Origin: Anaerolineales bacterium
Lineage (GTDB): Bacteria; Chloroflexota; Anaerolineae; UBA7937
Reading direction: 5' to 3'
Assembly: GCA_030593425.1 (NCBI GenBank)
Contig: JAUVHF010000023.1
Span: 1 to 15,041 of the forward strand
DNA length: 15,041 nucleotides
How positions within the stretch are numbered: position 1 is the stretch's first letter; each line of letters begins with the position of its first letter. Of the stretch, positions 1 to 6,786 are shown piece by piece. The position numbers and the translations under genes were made by a program. The notes below the pieces were generated by a model. The model made no database searches and was not told the DNA's origin. It was given only the letters and a program-made list of their open reading frames with translations.

Positions 1-414
1 AAGGTTGTGGTCCATCGCAAGGGGGCTACGCGGGCCGCGGGCCCCGGTTTCCCTGGGCTCCCGAAAGATTATCAGGAGATCGGCCAACCGGTACTTGTCC
101 CCGGGAGCATGGGTACCGCCTCCTATATCTTGGTGGGCACCGATGAGGCGTTGGATCTCACTTTCGGCTCCACCTGCCACGGGGCAGGGCGACTGATGAG
201 CCGCAGGGGAGCCAAGAGGCGGTTCTATGGCCAAGAGTTGCGCAAAGAGTTGGAGGGGATGGGCATCATCATCCGGGCAGGGAGCATGCCTGGCCTCGCC
301 GAGGAGGCCCCTGGGGCTTACAAGGATGTGGACCGCGTGGTGGAGGTGGTACACGGGGCGGGCATCGCCTACAAGGTGGCTAGACTGGAGCCAAGAGGGG
401 TGATAAAAGGTTAA
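1..414 (+). CDS. rtcB: RNA-splicing ligase RtcB (3' part, 5' end outside window)
   Basis: RtcB joins RNA 2',3'-cyclic phosphate or 3'-phosphate ends to 5'-hydroxyl ends, using GTP and Mn2+, in tRNA splicing or RNA repair. The reading frame is open from base 1, so only the C-terminal 137 residues are here. Family motifs are clear: HRKGATRA at 4-11, PGSMGTASY at 33-41 and STCHGAGR at 56-63, where H59 matches the histidine that RtcB guanylates. EEAPGAYKDVD follows, and the protein ends at the usual C-terminal VIKG, so the 3' end looks complete. A GTG at base 7 would be called a start only because the gene is cut; the upstream codons Lys-Val continue the family sequence. The gene converges on the HD hydrolase gene across about 110 bp without an obvious terminator. 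Family assignment is secure. Confidence 0.95.
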   Translation, partial: KVVVHRKGATRAAGPGFPGLPKDYQEIGQPVLVPGSMGTASYILVGTDEALDLTFGSTCHGAGRLMSRRGAKRRFYGQELRKELEGMGIIIRAGSMPGLAEEAPGAYKDVDRVVEVVHGAGIAYKVARLEPRGVIKG

Positions 415-526
415 TCTAACCGCTAGAACCGCTATCGATCCCTCCGTAACATAGTCGAGCAGTTAGCAGCCTAATGGGTACAGATCCTGCTTGACCCGAT
501 GGGTGGGACATGCAAGGTAGTGTCTT

Positions 527-1081
527 TTATAGTCCCAGATCATCGGCTATCCCCTGCATGGCCAAAAGACAGATGCCGATGAACTCTTTCAATTCTATGT
601 CCAGTTCTGGCTCGCAGGTGAGGATCATCTCTCGGTGGGCGCCTCGGGCGAAGGCTTTCTCTTTGAAGCGGCGCATGATGAACTCCACGTCGAGGGAGGC
701 CAACTTCTTATCGGGATGCACCAGGGCCGCGGCCACGATGAGCCCGGTCAACTCATCGCAGGCGTATAAGGCCTTGGCCATCAGGGTATCGCGGGGGACG
801 CCGCTGGCGTCAGAGTGAGATTGGGCCGCTCGAATAATGGCTTCATCCACGCCTTTCTCCCGCAAGATTTTGCCCAACTCTAAGGTGTGGCGTTCTGGGT
901 CTTTCTCCGTGATCTCGTAGTCGGCGTCATGGAGAAGCCCCACCAGCCCCCAGGTCTCTTCATCCTCGCCGAAATGTCTGGCCAGAGTCCGCATGCAGGC
1001 CTCAGCAGCCAAATGGTGCTTCACTAAGTTCTTGTTCTTGATGAGTTCGTTTACCAAGGCTAGGGCTTCGTCCCTTCTCAT
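527..1081 (-). CDS. HD-superfamily hydrolase (COG2316-like)
   Basis: This is a predicted metal-dependent phosphohydrolase of 184 residues. The HD signature is visible: H22/H23 near the N-terminus, H51-D52 inside LLHDADYE, then H65 and the HSD triplet at about 88-90. The phrase LLHDADYE resembles the uncharacterised COG2316 group, whose substrate I do not know. The start is ATG with AAGGAG six bases upstream. It follows the HAD phosphatase stop by one base, so translation is probably coupled and the gene is last in the fumarase block. There is no signal peptide or membrane segment, so it is expected to be cytoplasmic. The fold is confident; the reaction is unknown. Confidence 0.85.
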   Translation of the reverse strand: MRRDEALALVNELIKNKNLVKHHLAAEACMRTLARHFGEDEETWGLVGLLHDADYEITEKDPERHTLELGKILREKGVDEAIIRAAQSHSDASGVPRDTLMAKALYACDELTGLIVAAALVHPDKKLASLDVEFIMRRFKEKAFARGAHREMILTCEPELDIELKEFIGICLLAMQGIADDLGL

Positions 1082-1082
1082 C

Positions 1083-1769
1083 TCACTCTCCTTTGGGTTC
1101 CATGATCTGCCATCCCCTCTCTTGGGCTATGGCTTGCAGTTTCTCCTCTGGCTCCACCGCCACCGGGTTGCCCACCCACTCTAGAAGTGGCAGGTCGGAG
1201 ATGCTATCTGCGTAGGCGAAACTAGAGGATAGATCGACCTCTAACTCCTTCTCGCTTATCAGTTCTTGGATGCGGCGCACCTTCTCCGAGCCCATGCAGG
1301 CTGAGCCTATGACTCGGCCGGTGCACCGGCCCTCGCTGAATTCCACTTTGGTACCCAAGAGGTGTTCGACCCCTATCTTCTCTCCAAGGAGACGCAAGAG
1401 GTCTTCGAAGGTCCCCGAAACGAGGACCACTATGTGGTTCTTGGCCCGGTGTTCCTTTAAGGTGTCCAGGAGATCGGCCCGAATCTCTTGCTCCAGTTCG
1501 TTCTCTAAAACGGCGGAGAGGATATCTCGTATCTCTTCCCTCTTTAGGCCTTTGAAGATACCGGCGAAATCCTCCATCCATTTGACCCGGAACTGCACTT
1601 CGTCCCAGAGGCCGAACTTGGCCAAGAACCACAAAGGGTAATGGGTGAGGGCGAAGAGCCAGAGGAAGAGACGTTTCATCTTGCGCTCGCGATGGTAGTT
1701 GATGAGGGCTCGCCAGACATGTCCCTTCAAGAGCGTGCCGTCGACGTCGAAAGCAGCGAGAGCGGTCAT
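1083..1769 (-). CDS. HAD-superfamily phosphatase, SerB-like subfamily IB
   Basis: This protein of about 228 residues has the four HAD motifs. Motif I is FDVDGTL with nucleophile D8 and acid D10, motif II is VLVSGTF with S118, motif III is a lysine in SEKV at about 163, and motif IV is YADSISD with D188 and D192. The cap between motifs I and II (about 20-110) and the 'hydrolase IB' layout resemble phosphoserine phosphatases and related small-metabolite or lipid-headgroup phosphatases. The substrate cannot be told from sequence. I start at ATG 1769 rather than GTG 1778 because AGGAGGTG lies eight bases before this ATG and covers the GTG. The gene lies 30 bp after fumB and one base before the HD hydrolase, so all three are probably co-transcribed. 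Confidence 0.87.
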   Translation of the reverse strand: MTALAAFDVDGTLLKGHVWRALINYHRERKMKRLFLWLFALTHYPLWFLAKFGLWDEVQFRVKWMEDFAGIFKGLKREEIRDILSAVLENELEQEIRADLLDTLKEHRAKNHIVVLVSGTFEDLLRLLGEKIGVEHLLGTKVEFSEGRCTGRVIGSACMGSEKVRRIQELISEKELEVDLSSSFAYADSISDLPLLEWVGNPVAVEPEEKLQAIAQERGWQIMEPKGE

Positions 1770-1799
1770 CAAAATCACCTCCTAGATTGACGTCGCGAC

Positions 1800-2348
1800 T
1801 TAAGCCGTTCGAGCGTACCTGGTTTTCCCTTCCTCGTAGGCGTCGCCGCCGTAGATATCGTTCACCACGATGGCCGGGAAATCTTCCACCTCTAGGCGGC
1901 GGAGGGCCTCCGGACCCAGGTCCTCATAGGCGATCACCTGGGCGCTCTTTATCCGCTTGGCTATGAGCGCCGCCGCGCCCCCTACCACGGCGAAATAGAC
2001 CGCCTTATACTTTTGCATCGCCTCCCTAACCTTTTGAGAGCGGTTCCCCTTGCCCATCATCCCCTTCAGCCCCTCGGCTAAGAGGCGGGGGGTATAGGGG
2101 TCCAGGCGATAAGATGTAGTGGGCCCGGCGGAGCCGATGGGCTGGCCCGGCTTGGCCGGCGCGGGGCCCATATAATAGATGATCTGTCCCTGGGGGTCAA
2201 AGGGCAGAGGCTCCCCTTTGTCTAGGGCCTCCATCATCCGCTTATGGGCCGCGTCCCGTCCCACGTAAATGGTACCGGTGATAGTCACCTTGTCTCCAGC
2301 GTGTAGTTTCTCGATGACTTCATCGGTAAGAGGGGTGGTTACTCTCAT
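1800..2348 (-). CDS. fumB: Fumarate hydratase class I, beta subunit
   Basis: This is the C-terminal-half subunit of two-subunit, oxygen-sensitive class I fumarases, which interconvert fumarate and malate in the TCA cycle. The 182 residues include TGTIYVGRDAAHKR (24-37), MGPAPAKPG and GSAGPTTSYRLD, GKGNRS, and AVVGGAAALIA, all typical of the fumarase/tartrate dehydratase beta domain. The C-terminus ends YARTA after GGDAYEEGK. I start at ATG 2348, which has AGGAG eight bases upstream. An in-frame ATG at 2390 would add 14 residues unlike the family. The catalytic partner, the Fe-S alpha subunit, lies just upstream on the same strand, but across an unusually long gap of about 250 bp. The symbol denotes the beta subunit here, not the E. 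coli isozyme FumB. L(+)-tartrate dehydratase is the main alternative. Confidence 0.9.
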   Translation of the reverse strand: MRVTTPLTDEVIEKLHAGDKVTITGTIYVGRDAAHKRMMEALDKGEPLPFDPQGQIIYYMGPAPAKPGQPIGSAGPTTSYRLDPYTPRLLAEGLKGMMGKGNRSQKVREAMQKYKAVYFAVVGGAAALIAKRIKSAQVIAYEDLGPEALRRLEVEDFPAIVVNDIYGGDAYEEGKTRYARTA

Positions 2349-2386
2349 GGTATTCACTCTCCTATGGGGACGATTGCTTCCATATC

Positions 2387-2560
2387 TCATCTTTCACTGA
2401 CAAGAGGCATGGTGTATACCGGTTGTCCCTCGGGATCCCGTCCCACAGGGATCCTGTAAGGATAGGGAAAGCCTTGATTCCCTCCTCTTGATGGGGATTG
2501 GAGCCTTTGGGCGGTAGATACTAGAATTATGATGAGACAGGAACTTCCCATAGGTACCAT
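2387..2560 (-). CDS. Possible small ORF (57 aa) between fumarase subunits
   Basis: This is a short open frame in the gap between fumA and fumB, below usual length cut-offs. Its second half reads like real protein (GFPYPYRIPVGRDPEGQPVY at about 30-49, then TMPLVSER). It starts at ATG 2560, 40 bp after the fumA stop. Its TGA overlaps an alternative upstream ATG of fumB as ATGA. Against it, no convincing ribosome binding site precedes the ATG, the N-terminal half (Cys, Ser, Arg-rich) has no recognisable character, and I know no family for it. A good GGAGGG lies inside the frame with no start codon at the right distance. Treat it as a candidate only. Confidence 0.3.
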   Translation of the reverse strand: MVPMGSSCLIIILVSTAQRLQSPSRGGNQGFPYPYRIPVGRDPEGQPVYTMPLVSER

Positions 2561-2600
2561 CGTCCTTTTTGTCCTGGCAAAGTCATCCGAAAGTCCCCTC

Positions 2601-3446
2601 TCACAAAACGGCGCTCTTGTGCCTGGCGCTATGACATTGCAAGTTTACGGCCACGGGCAAACTGGCGATATGGGTGGGGAAGGTATCCACGTGGACGGCC
2701 AAGGCGGTAACCTGCCCCCCGAACCCCATAGGCCCTATCCCCAGCCTGTTCACCGCCTCTAGGATGTCCCCTTCCAGTTCTGCCACTTCTGGGTCAGGGT
2801 GGGGAGCGCCCACCTCCCGCAGGAGGGAGCGCTTGGCCAAATCCATCGCCTTGTCCGCCGTTCCCCCAATCCCCACCCCCACGATGGTGGGAGGGCAGGG
2901 GTTGGCCCCCGACTTATGGACTGACTCCACCACGAAGTCTATAACCCCCTGGCGGCCAGCCGCCGGGGAGAGCATCTTGAGGTAACTCATATTCTCGCTC
3001 CCCCCGCCCTTGGGGAGAACGGTTATCTTCAGCCTGTCACCGGGGACTATCTCCGTGTGGATCACCGCGGGGGTGTTGTCTTTGGTGTTCATCCTCGCCG
3101 AGAAGGGGTTCTCCACCACCGACTTGCGGAGATACCCTTCCTCATAACCCCGGCGCACCCCCTCGTTGACCGCCTCGGTCAGGTCTCCCCCCACCAGATG
3201 CACCTCCTGGCCTAACTCCAGGTAGATCACTGTCATCCCTGTATCCTGACAGAGGGGCATCTGTTCCTCTGCCGCGACCTGAGCGTTCTCCAAGATCTGG
3301 TCTAGGACTTCGCGGCCCAAGGGGGATTCCTCTTCCTCCTTGGCTCGACGCAGGGCGGCCAAGAGATCATCGCCCAGGTAGTAGTTCACCTCCATGGAGA
3401 GGCGAGCCACGGTATCCACTATCTCCTGATAACCTATCTCTCGCAT
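2601..3446 (-). CDS. fumA: Fumarate hydratase class I, alpha subunit ([4Fe-4S])
   Basis: This is the catalytic Fe-S subunit of class I fumarase, 281 residues, the normal length for the two-subunit form. Three cysteines fit the ligands of the [4Fe-4S] cluster that binds substrate: C66 in CQDTG, C184 in NPCPP and C271 in QCHSARH. Other hallmarks are NPFSARMNTKDNTPAVIH (113-130), LPKGGGSENMS (144-154) and GIGGTADKA (192-200). The start ATG has GGAGG eight bases upstream. A good sigma70-like promoter lies just before it, so the gene can be transcribed independently of era. The protein should pair with the beta subunit encoded downstream. Because the cluster is oxygen-sensitive, the host is probably anaerobic or microaerophilic, though that is inference. 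The symbol denotes the alpha subunit. Confidence 0.93.
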   Translation of the reverse strand: MREIGYQEIVDTVARLSMEVNYYLGDDLLAALRRAKEEEESPLGREVLDQILENAQVAAEEQMPLCQDTGMTVIYLELGQEVHLVGGDLTEAVNEGVRRGYEEGYLRKSVVENPFSARMNTKDNTPAVIHTEIVPGDRLKITVLPKGGGSENMSYLKMLSPAAGRQGVIDFVVESVHKSGANPCPPTIVGVGIGGTADKAMDLAKRSLLREVGAPHPDPEVAELEGDILEAVNRLGIGPMGFGGQVTALAVHVDTFPTHIASLPVAVNLQCHSARHKSAVL

Positions 3447-3483
3447 GGATTATGCCTCCGTCTAAGAACCATGACCGGTAAGC

Positions 3484-3512
3484 ATTCTACATCGTCGCCC
3501 AGTCGCCGTCAA
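3484..3512 (-). promoter_or_regulatory. Sigma70-like promoter for fumA operon
   Basis: On the minus strand the sequence reads TTGACG (3512-3507), a 17-base spacer, then TAGAAT (3489-3484). Both boxes are close to consensus with ideal spacing, and the -10 box ends 37 bases before the fumA ATG. It would drive fumA, fumB and the two hydrolase genes separately from era. No operator or riboswitch-like fold is evident in the short leader. Confidence 0.7.
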
Positions 3513-3540
3513 TCTTGACCCTACCGGAGGCCGCGGAGCT

Positions 3541-4473
3541 TCACTTCTTCTTGGGGAGAACGTATCCCAGGCGGCGCAGCGCCCCTTCGTCTCGCCGCCA
3601 CTTCTTGCTCACCTTGACCCAGAGTTCCAGATAGACCCGCTTGCCCAAGAGGGCTTCTATCTCTTTGCGGGCGGCGGTCCCGATCCGCTTCACCGTCTTC
3701 CCCCCTTGGCCCAAGACGATCCCCTTTTGGGACTTCTTCTCCACATAGATAGTGGCCGAGATATAGGTGAGATCCTCTCGCCGCTCCTGGAACTCCTCCA
3801 CTACTACAGCCACCGAATGGGGCACCTCCTGGTGGAGGAACTCCAGCGCCTGCTCCCGGATCAACTCGGCGGCCATGAAGCGCACCTCCTGGTCGGTCAC
3901 CTGGTCAGGAGGGTAATACTGGGGACCCAAGGGGAGATATTCGATGATCAGTTCCAGGAGCCTTTCTCGGTTGTCTCCCCGGGTGGCGGAGAGAAAGAGC
4001 CACTCTCGGAACTCTCCCAGGGCTAGATAGGCCTCCCGGTGAGCCTCTTCCCTCTCTGGCCTTAGGAGGTCTACCTTGTTCAAAACTAAGATAACCGGGG
4101 CTGGACGGTATTCCCGGAGCAGCCTGGCTATCTCCTCATCTTCCCCTGTGGGAGGTTGAGAGACATCCACCATGAAGAGAGCCAGGTCGATACCCTTTAG
4201 GGCCCTAGTGGCCGTCTCTACCATATATTCTCCCAGTTTATGTTTGGGGAAGTGGATGCCTGGGGTATCGACGAAGATGATCTGCGCCTGGGGCAAGGTA
4301 AGGATACCTCGCAGGCGACGCCGGGTGGTCTGGGGTTTGGGGGAGATGATGGCGATCTTCTGCCCCACGAAGGCGTTGATGAGGGTAGATTTGCCCACGT
4401 TGGGCTTGCCCAAGACGGCCACGAAGCCAGACCTATAACCCTCAGGGAGTTCTTCGAGAGTGGGAAGTTCCAT
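3541..4473 (-). CDS. era: GTPase Era
   Basis: Era is an essential GTPase that binds the 3' end of 16S rRNA and assists 30S ribosome maturation. All G motifs are present: G1 GKPNVGKST (22-30), G2 with PQTT (47-50), G3 DTPG (69-72), G4 NKVD (132-135) and G5 SAT (162-164). The C-terminal KH domain follows, with its GxxG loop GQGG at about 255-258 after KKSQKGIV. At 310 residues it is of normal length. The start is ATG with GAGGTGG upstream. It heads the minus-strand block and is transcribed divergently from the transporter operon. The sequence is typical and the assignment secure. Confidence 0.97.
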   Translation of the reverse strand: MELPTLEELPEGYRSGFVAVLGKPNVGKSTLINAFVGQKIAIISPKPQTTRRRLRGILTLPQAQIIFVDTPGIHFPKHKLGEYMVETATRALKGIDLALFMVDVSQPPTGEDEEIARLLREYRPAPVILVLNKVDLLRPEREEAHREAYLALGEFREWLFLSATRGDNRERLLELIIEYLPLGPQYYPPDQVTDQEVRFMAAELIREQALEFLHQEVPHSVAVVVEEFQERREDLTYISATIYVEKKSQKGIVLGQGGKTVKRIGTAARKEIEALLGKRVYLELWVKVSKKWRRDEGALRRLGYVLPKKK

Positions 4474-4492
4474 ATAGCCACCTCAGGTAGAG

Positions 4493-4521
4493 ATTATATC
4501 AGCCTCCCTATAGAGGGGCAA
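4493..4521 (-). promoter_or_regulatory. Sigma70-like promoter for era
   Basis: On the minus strand the sequence reads TTGCCC (4521-4516), a 17-base spacer, then a perfect TATAAT (4498-4493). The -10 box is 19 bases from the era ATG, giving a very short leader. It sits back to back with the transporter promoter, whose -35 region overlaps this one. Confidence 0.7.
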
Positions 4522-4540
4522 AGTCAGGGACGGAAATTCG

Positions 4541-4549
4541 TGGTATAAT
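4541..4549 (+). promoter_or_regulatory. Extended -10 promoter for transporter/selenoprotein operon
   Basis: TGG followed directly by TATAAT (4544-4549) forms an extended -10 element. The best-spaced -35 hexamer (4521-4526, AAGTCA) is poor, as often with extended -10 promoters. Transcription would start near 4556 and give a leader of about 75 nt before the MFS start. Confidence 0.6.
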
Positions 4550-4561
4550 TTGAGGATGGCG

Positions 4562-4621
4562 AGGACTGGCTAGACCGTCGTAGGGAGCCTTGTTCTAAAG
4601 GTAACCAGTCCTTTATCTTTT
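4562..4621 (+). promoter_or_regulatory. Leader hairpin with T-rich tail (attenuator-like)
   Basis: AGGACTGG (4562-4569) is perfectly complementary to CCAGTCCT (4605-4612). Just inside, ACC and GGT can add three more pairs. The second arm runs directly into TTTATCTTTT, which is followed at once by the GGGGA ribosome binding site of the MFS gene. The arrangement resembles a weak intrinsic terminator or a structure that hides the binding site. The 35-nt loop matches no riboswitch that I recognise. Confidence 0.45.
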
Positions 4622-4631
4622 GGGGAAGCAG

Positions 4632-5870
4632 ATGTTTTCCAGGGTCAGAAAGACGATAGCCGAATACCCCTTCCAGTTCTGGATACTCTTCTGTGGTCGG
4701 TTCATCGGCTCCGCTGGGGGCAGCCTGGTCTGGCCCTTCATGACTATTTATCTCCGCCAGAGGCTGAATATCCCCCTTACCACCGTGGGATTGCTCTTCG
4801 CCGTCAGTTCAGGGGTGGGCCTGGTCTCGCAGTTCATCTGGGGCCCCGTGATCGATCGTTTCGGTCGGAAGACAGCCCTGCTCGTGGGCTTGGCCAACGA
4901 GGTAGTGGTGATGGTGGCCTTTGGCTTACTCGACTCCTTAGAGGCTTTCGCTATCCTCATAGCCTTAAGCGGCCTCATCGAACCCTCGTCCAGGATCGCC
5001 TCTAACACCATAGTGGCGGACATCATCGAGCCCGAAAGGCGCCCCGGTGCTTATGCCCTTTTGCGGATGATCGCTAACCTAGGAGTGGCCATCGGCCCGG
5101 CGATAGGGGGCTTCATCGCTACTAGATCGTATCTCCTTTCCTTCATGGCTGCTGCTGCCTCGGCAGCCACCTTCTTACTCCTTTCGACCTTGTTCATCAA
5201 GGAGACGAAACCGGAGGTGGAAGGGGAGCGGGATGAGGCGATGGAGGGGTACGGCAGAGTATTGCGCGACTACCCCTTCCTAGCCTTTTGTGGTGCCTAT
5301 ACGTTGCTCGGTATAGCCTATGCCCAGATGATGACCCTTCTCCCCGTCTATATCAAGGAGGGGTACGGTATTCTGGAGAGCCGCTATGGCTTCATCATGG
5401 CTACCAACGCGGCCATGGTGGTCCTGTTCCAATACTCCATCACTCGAGTCACGGAGCGGTATCGGGCCGCCCCGGTCTTGGCCGCCGGTGCTCTCTTCAC
5501 CGCTCTAGGGGTGGGTAGCGTGGCCCTGGGCAACAGTTTCCCCTTGTTCTTAATGAGCATGGCCATCCTCACCATCGGGGAGATGCTAATCATCCCCACC
5601 TCTGTCTCCCTCGTTGCCGACATGGCTCCTGTGACCATGCGGGGCCGCTATATGGGCGTCTACGGCCTCACCTGGGGGATAGCCTTCGGCGTGGGCCCCA
5701 TACTGGGTGGATATCTGAACGATACGATCGCCCCTGTCTACATCTGGTATGAGGCGTTCATCCTGGGTCTGCTTTCCACACTGGCCTTTCAACTCATCGG
5801 CATGGTGATAACTCAAAAGCCTGCCGTCTCCTTGAAGGCAGACGATGAAGGGAGGAGAGAATGGCGTTAA
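4632..5870 (+). CDS. Major facilitator superfamily transporter
   Basis: This is a polytopic membrane protein of about 412 residues with roughly 12 hydrophobic segments, normal for MFS. MFS motif A is visible between helices 2 and 3 as GPVIDRFGRKTALLVG. The helix 4-5 region contains LLRMIANLGVAIGPAIGGF, typical of the DHA1/multidrug-type MFS motif C area. A charged central loop (ETKPEVEGERDEAMEG) separates the halves. The substrate cannot be inferred; efflux is more likely than uptake from the family resemblance. I start at ATG 4632, preceded by TGGGGA, rather than TTG 4620. The 3' end overlaps the radical SAM gene by 10 bases, so it is first in a tightly coupled operon with the flavoprotein and the selenoprotein. 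Confidence 0.88.
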   Translation: MFSRVRKTIAEYPFQFWILFCGRFIGSAGGSLVWPFMTIYLRQRLNIPLTTVGLLFAVSSGVGLVSQFIWGPVIDRFGRKTALLVGLANEVVVMVAFGLLDSLEAFAILIALSGLIEPSSRIASNTIVADIIEPERRPGAYALLRMIANLGVAIGPAIGGFIATRSYLLSFMAAAASAATFLLLSTLFIKETKPEVEGERDEAMEGYGRVLRDYPFLAFCGAYTLLGIAYAQMMTLLPVYIKEGYGILESRYGFIMATNAAMVVLFQYSITRVTERYRAAPVLAAGALFTALGVGSVALGNSFPLFLMSMAILTIGEMLIIPTSVSLVADMAPVTMRGRYMGVYGLTWGIAFGVGPILGGYLNDTIAPVYIWYEAFILGLLSTLAFQLIGMVITQKPAVSLKADDEGRREWR

Positions 5871-6766
5871 CCGGGGCTCATCTGCTTCTGAGCTATAAAT
5901 GTAACGCCGAATGCGACCACTGCTTCGTCTGGGGCAGCCCTTTCCTGGAGGGGACGATGACCTTGGAAGGGATAGGGGCTATCTATGACGGGGCTAAGGA
6001 GTTGGGCACGGTGGAGCACGTATATTTTGAAGGAGGGGAACCGTTCCTCTATTACCCTGTCATGCTAAGAGCGATGGAGGAGGCGAGAGCCTTGGGCTTC
6101 GAGTGTGGCATCGTCACCAACGGCTATTGGATAACGGCCCTCGATGATACGGTGGAGTGGCTGCGACCTATCGCAGAGATAGGGGTGATGGATCTTTCCA
6201 TCTCCAGCGATCTCTTCCATGGGGAGGAGGGACCGGAGAGGCAGAAGGTCAAAGTTGTCGAGGAAGCGGCCAGACAACTGGGGCTACCCGCCGGTGTCAT
6301 CACCATCGAGGAGCCCTGCGTGGAAGAGACCCCTGGGGAGAAGGGGGAGCCCATCGTGGGGGGCTCGGTCCGTTTCCGGGGTCGGGCGGTGGCCAAGCTG
6401 GTGAAGGGGTTACCCCGTCGTCCTTGGCAAGAGTTGAACGAGTGTCCCTACGAAACGTTAGATGACCCTAAGCGGGTCCATATCGACTACCTGGGGTATG
6501 CGCACCTCTGTCAGGGGCTGACTATCGGCAACGCTTTAGAGAGATCTTTGGCCCAAGTGATGAGCGAGTATGACCCGACCTCGCATCCCATCGTGGGGCC
6601 GCTTCTTTCTGGTGGGCCAGCGGCTCTGGTCAAAAGATATAGCCTGCCCCACGAGGAGGGGTATGTGGAGGCTTGCCACCTCTGCTATGAGGCCCGTGAG
6701 ATGTTACGTTCCCAGTTCCCGGAAACCCTGGGCCCAGGGCAAATGTACGGTGAAGGGCTCGAGTGA
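5861..6766 (+). CDS. Radical SAM protein with C-terminal cysteine cluster
   Basis: This is a 301-residue enzyme of the radical S-adenosylmethionine superfamily. The cluster motif CNAECDHC gives C14, C18 and C21 (CX3CX2C). The SAM-binding GGEP stretch is at 58-61 (FEGGEPFLYYP), and IVTNGYW (84-90) marks a core barrel strand. A second set of cysteines, C195 (NECPYE), C217 (HLCQGL), C272 and C275 (ACHLC), could hold an auxiliary Fe-S cluster as in SPASM/twitch-type enzymes. HIDYLGYAHLCQG (208-219) is like the 'D..G....C' segment of those proteins. The reaction is unknown; no obvious RiPP precursor peptide lies nearby. The start ATG lies inside the end of the MFS gene, and the stop overlaps a GTG of the next frame, so all three are translationally coupled. 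Confidence 0.88.
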   Translation: MALTGAHLLLSYKCNAECDHCFVWGSPFLEGTMTLEGIGAIYDGAKELGTVEHVYFEGGEPFLYYPVMLRAMEEARALGFECGIVTNGYWITALDDTVEWLRPIAEIGVMDLSISSDLFHGEEGPERQKVKVVEEAARQLGLPAGVITIEEPCVEETPGEKGEPIVGGSVRFRGRAVAKLVKGLPRRPWQELNECPYETLDDPKRVHIDYLGYAHLCQGLTIGNALERSLAQVMSEYDPTSHPIVGPLLSGGPAALVKRYSLPHEEGYVEACHLCYEAREMLRSQFPETLGPGQMYGEGLE

Positions 6767-6786
6767 GAAAGGGGGGGAAGACGGCC

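Noticed and set aside
415..526. Intrinsic terminator between convergent rtcB and the HD hydrolase gene
   Set aside because: Only short pairings (for example ACCC-GAT-GGGT) and a small AACCGCTA direct repeat; no stem followed by a T-run on either strand.
6763..6786. GTG 6763 as start of the flavoprotein
   Set aside because: It would give a GTGA overlap with the radical SAM gene but adds MRKGGKTA before a typical Isf start. ATG 6787 has a G-rich binding site, so it is preferred, without full certainty.
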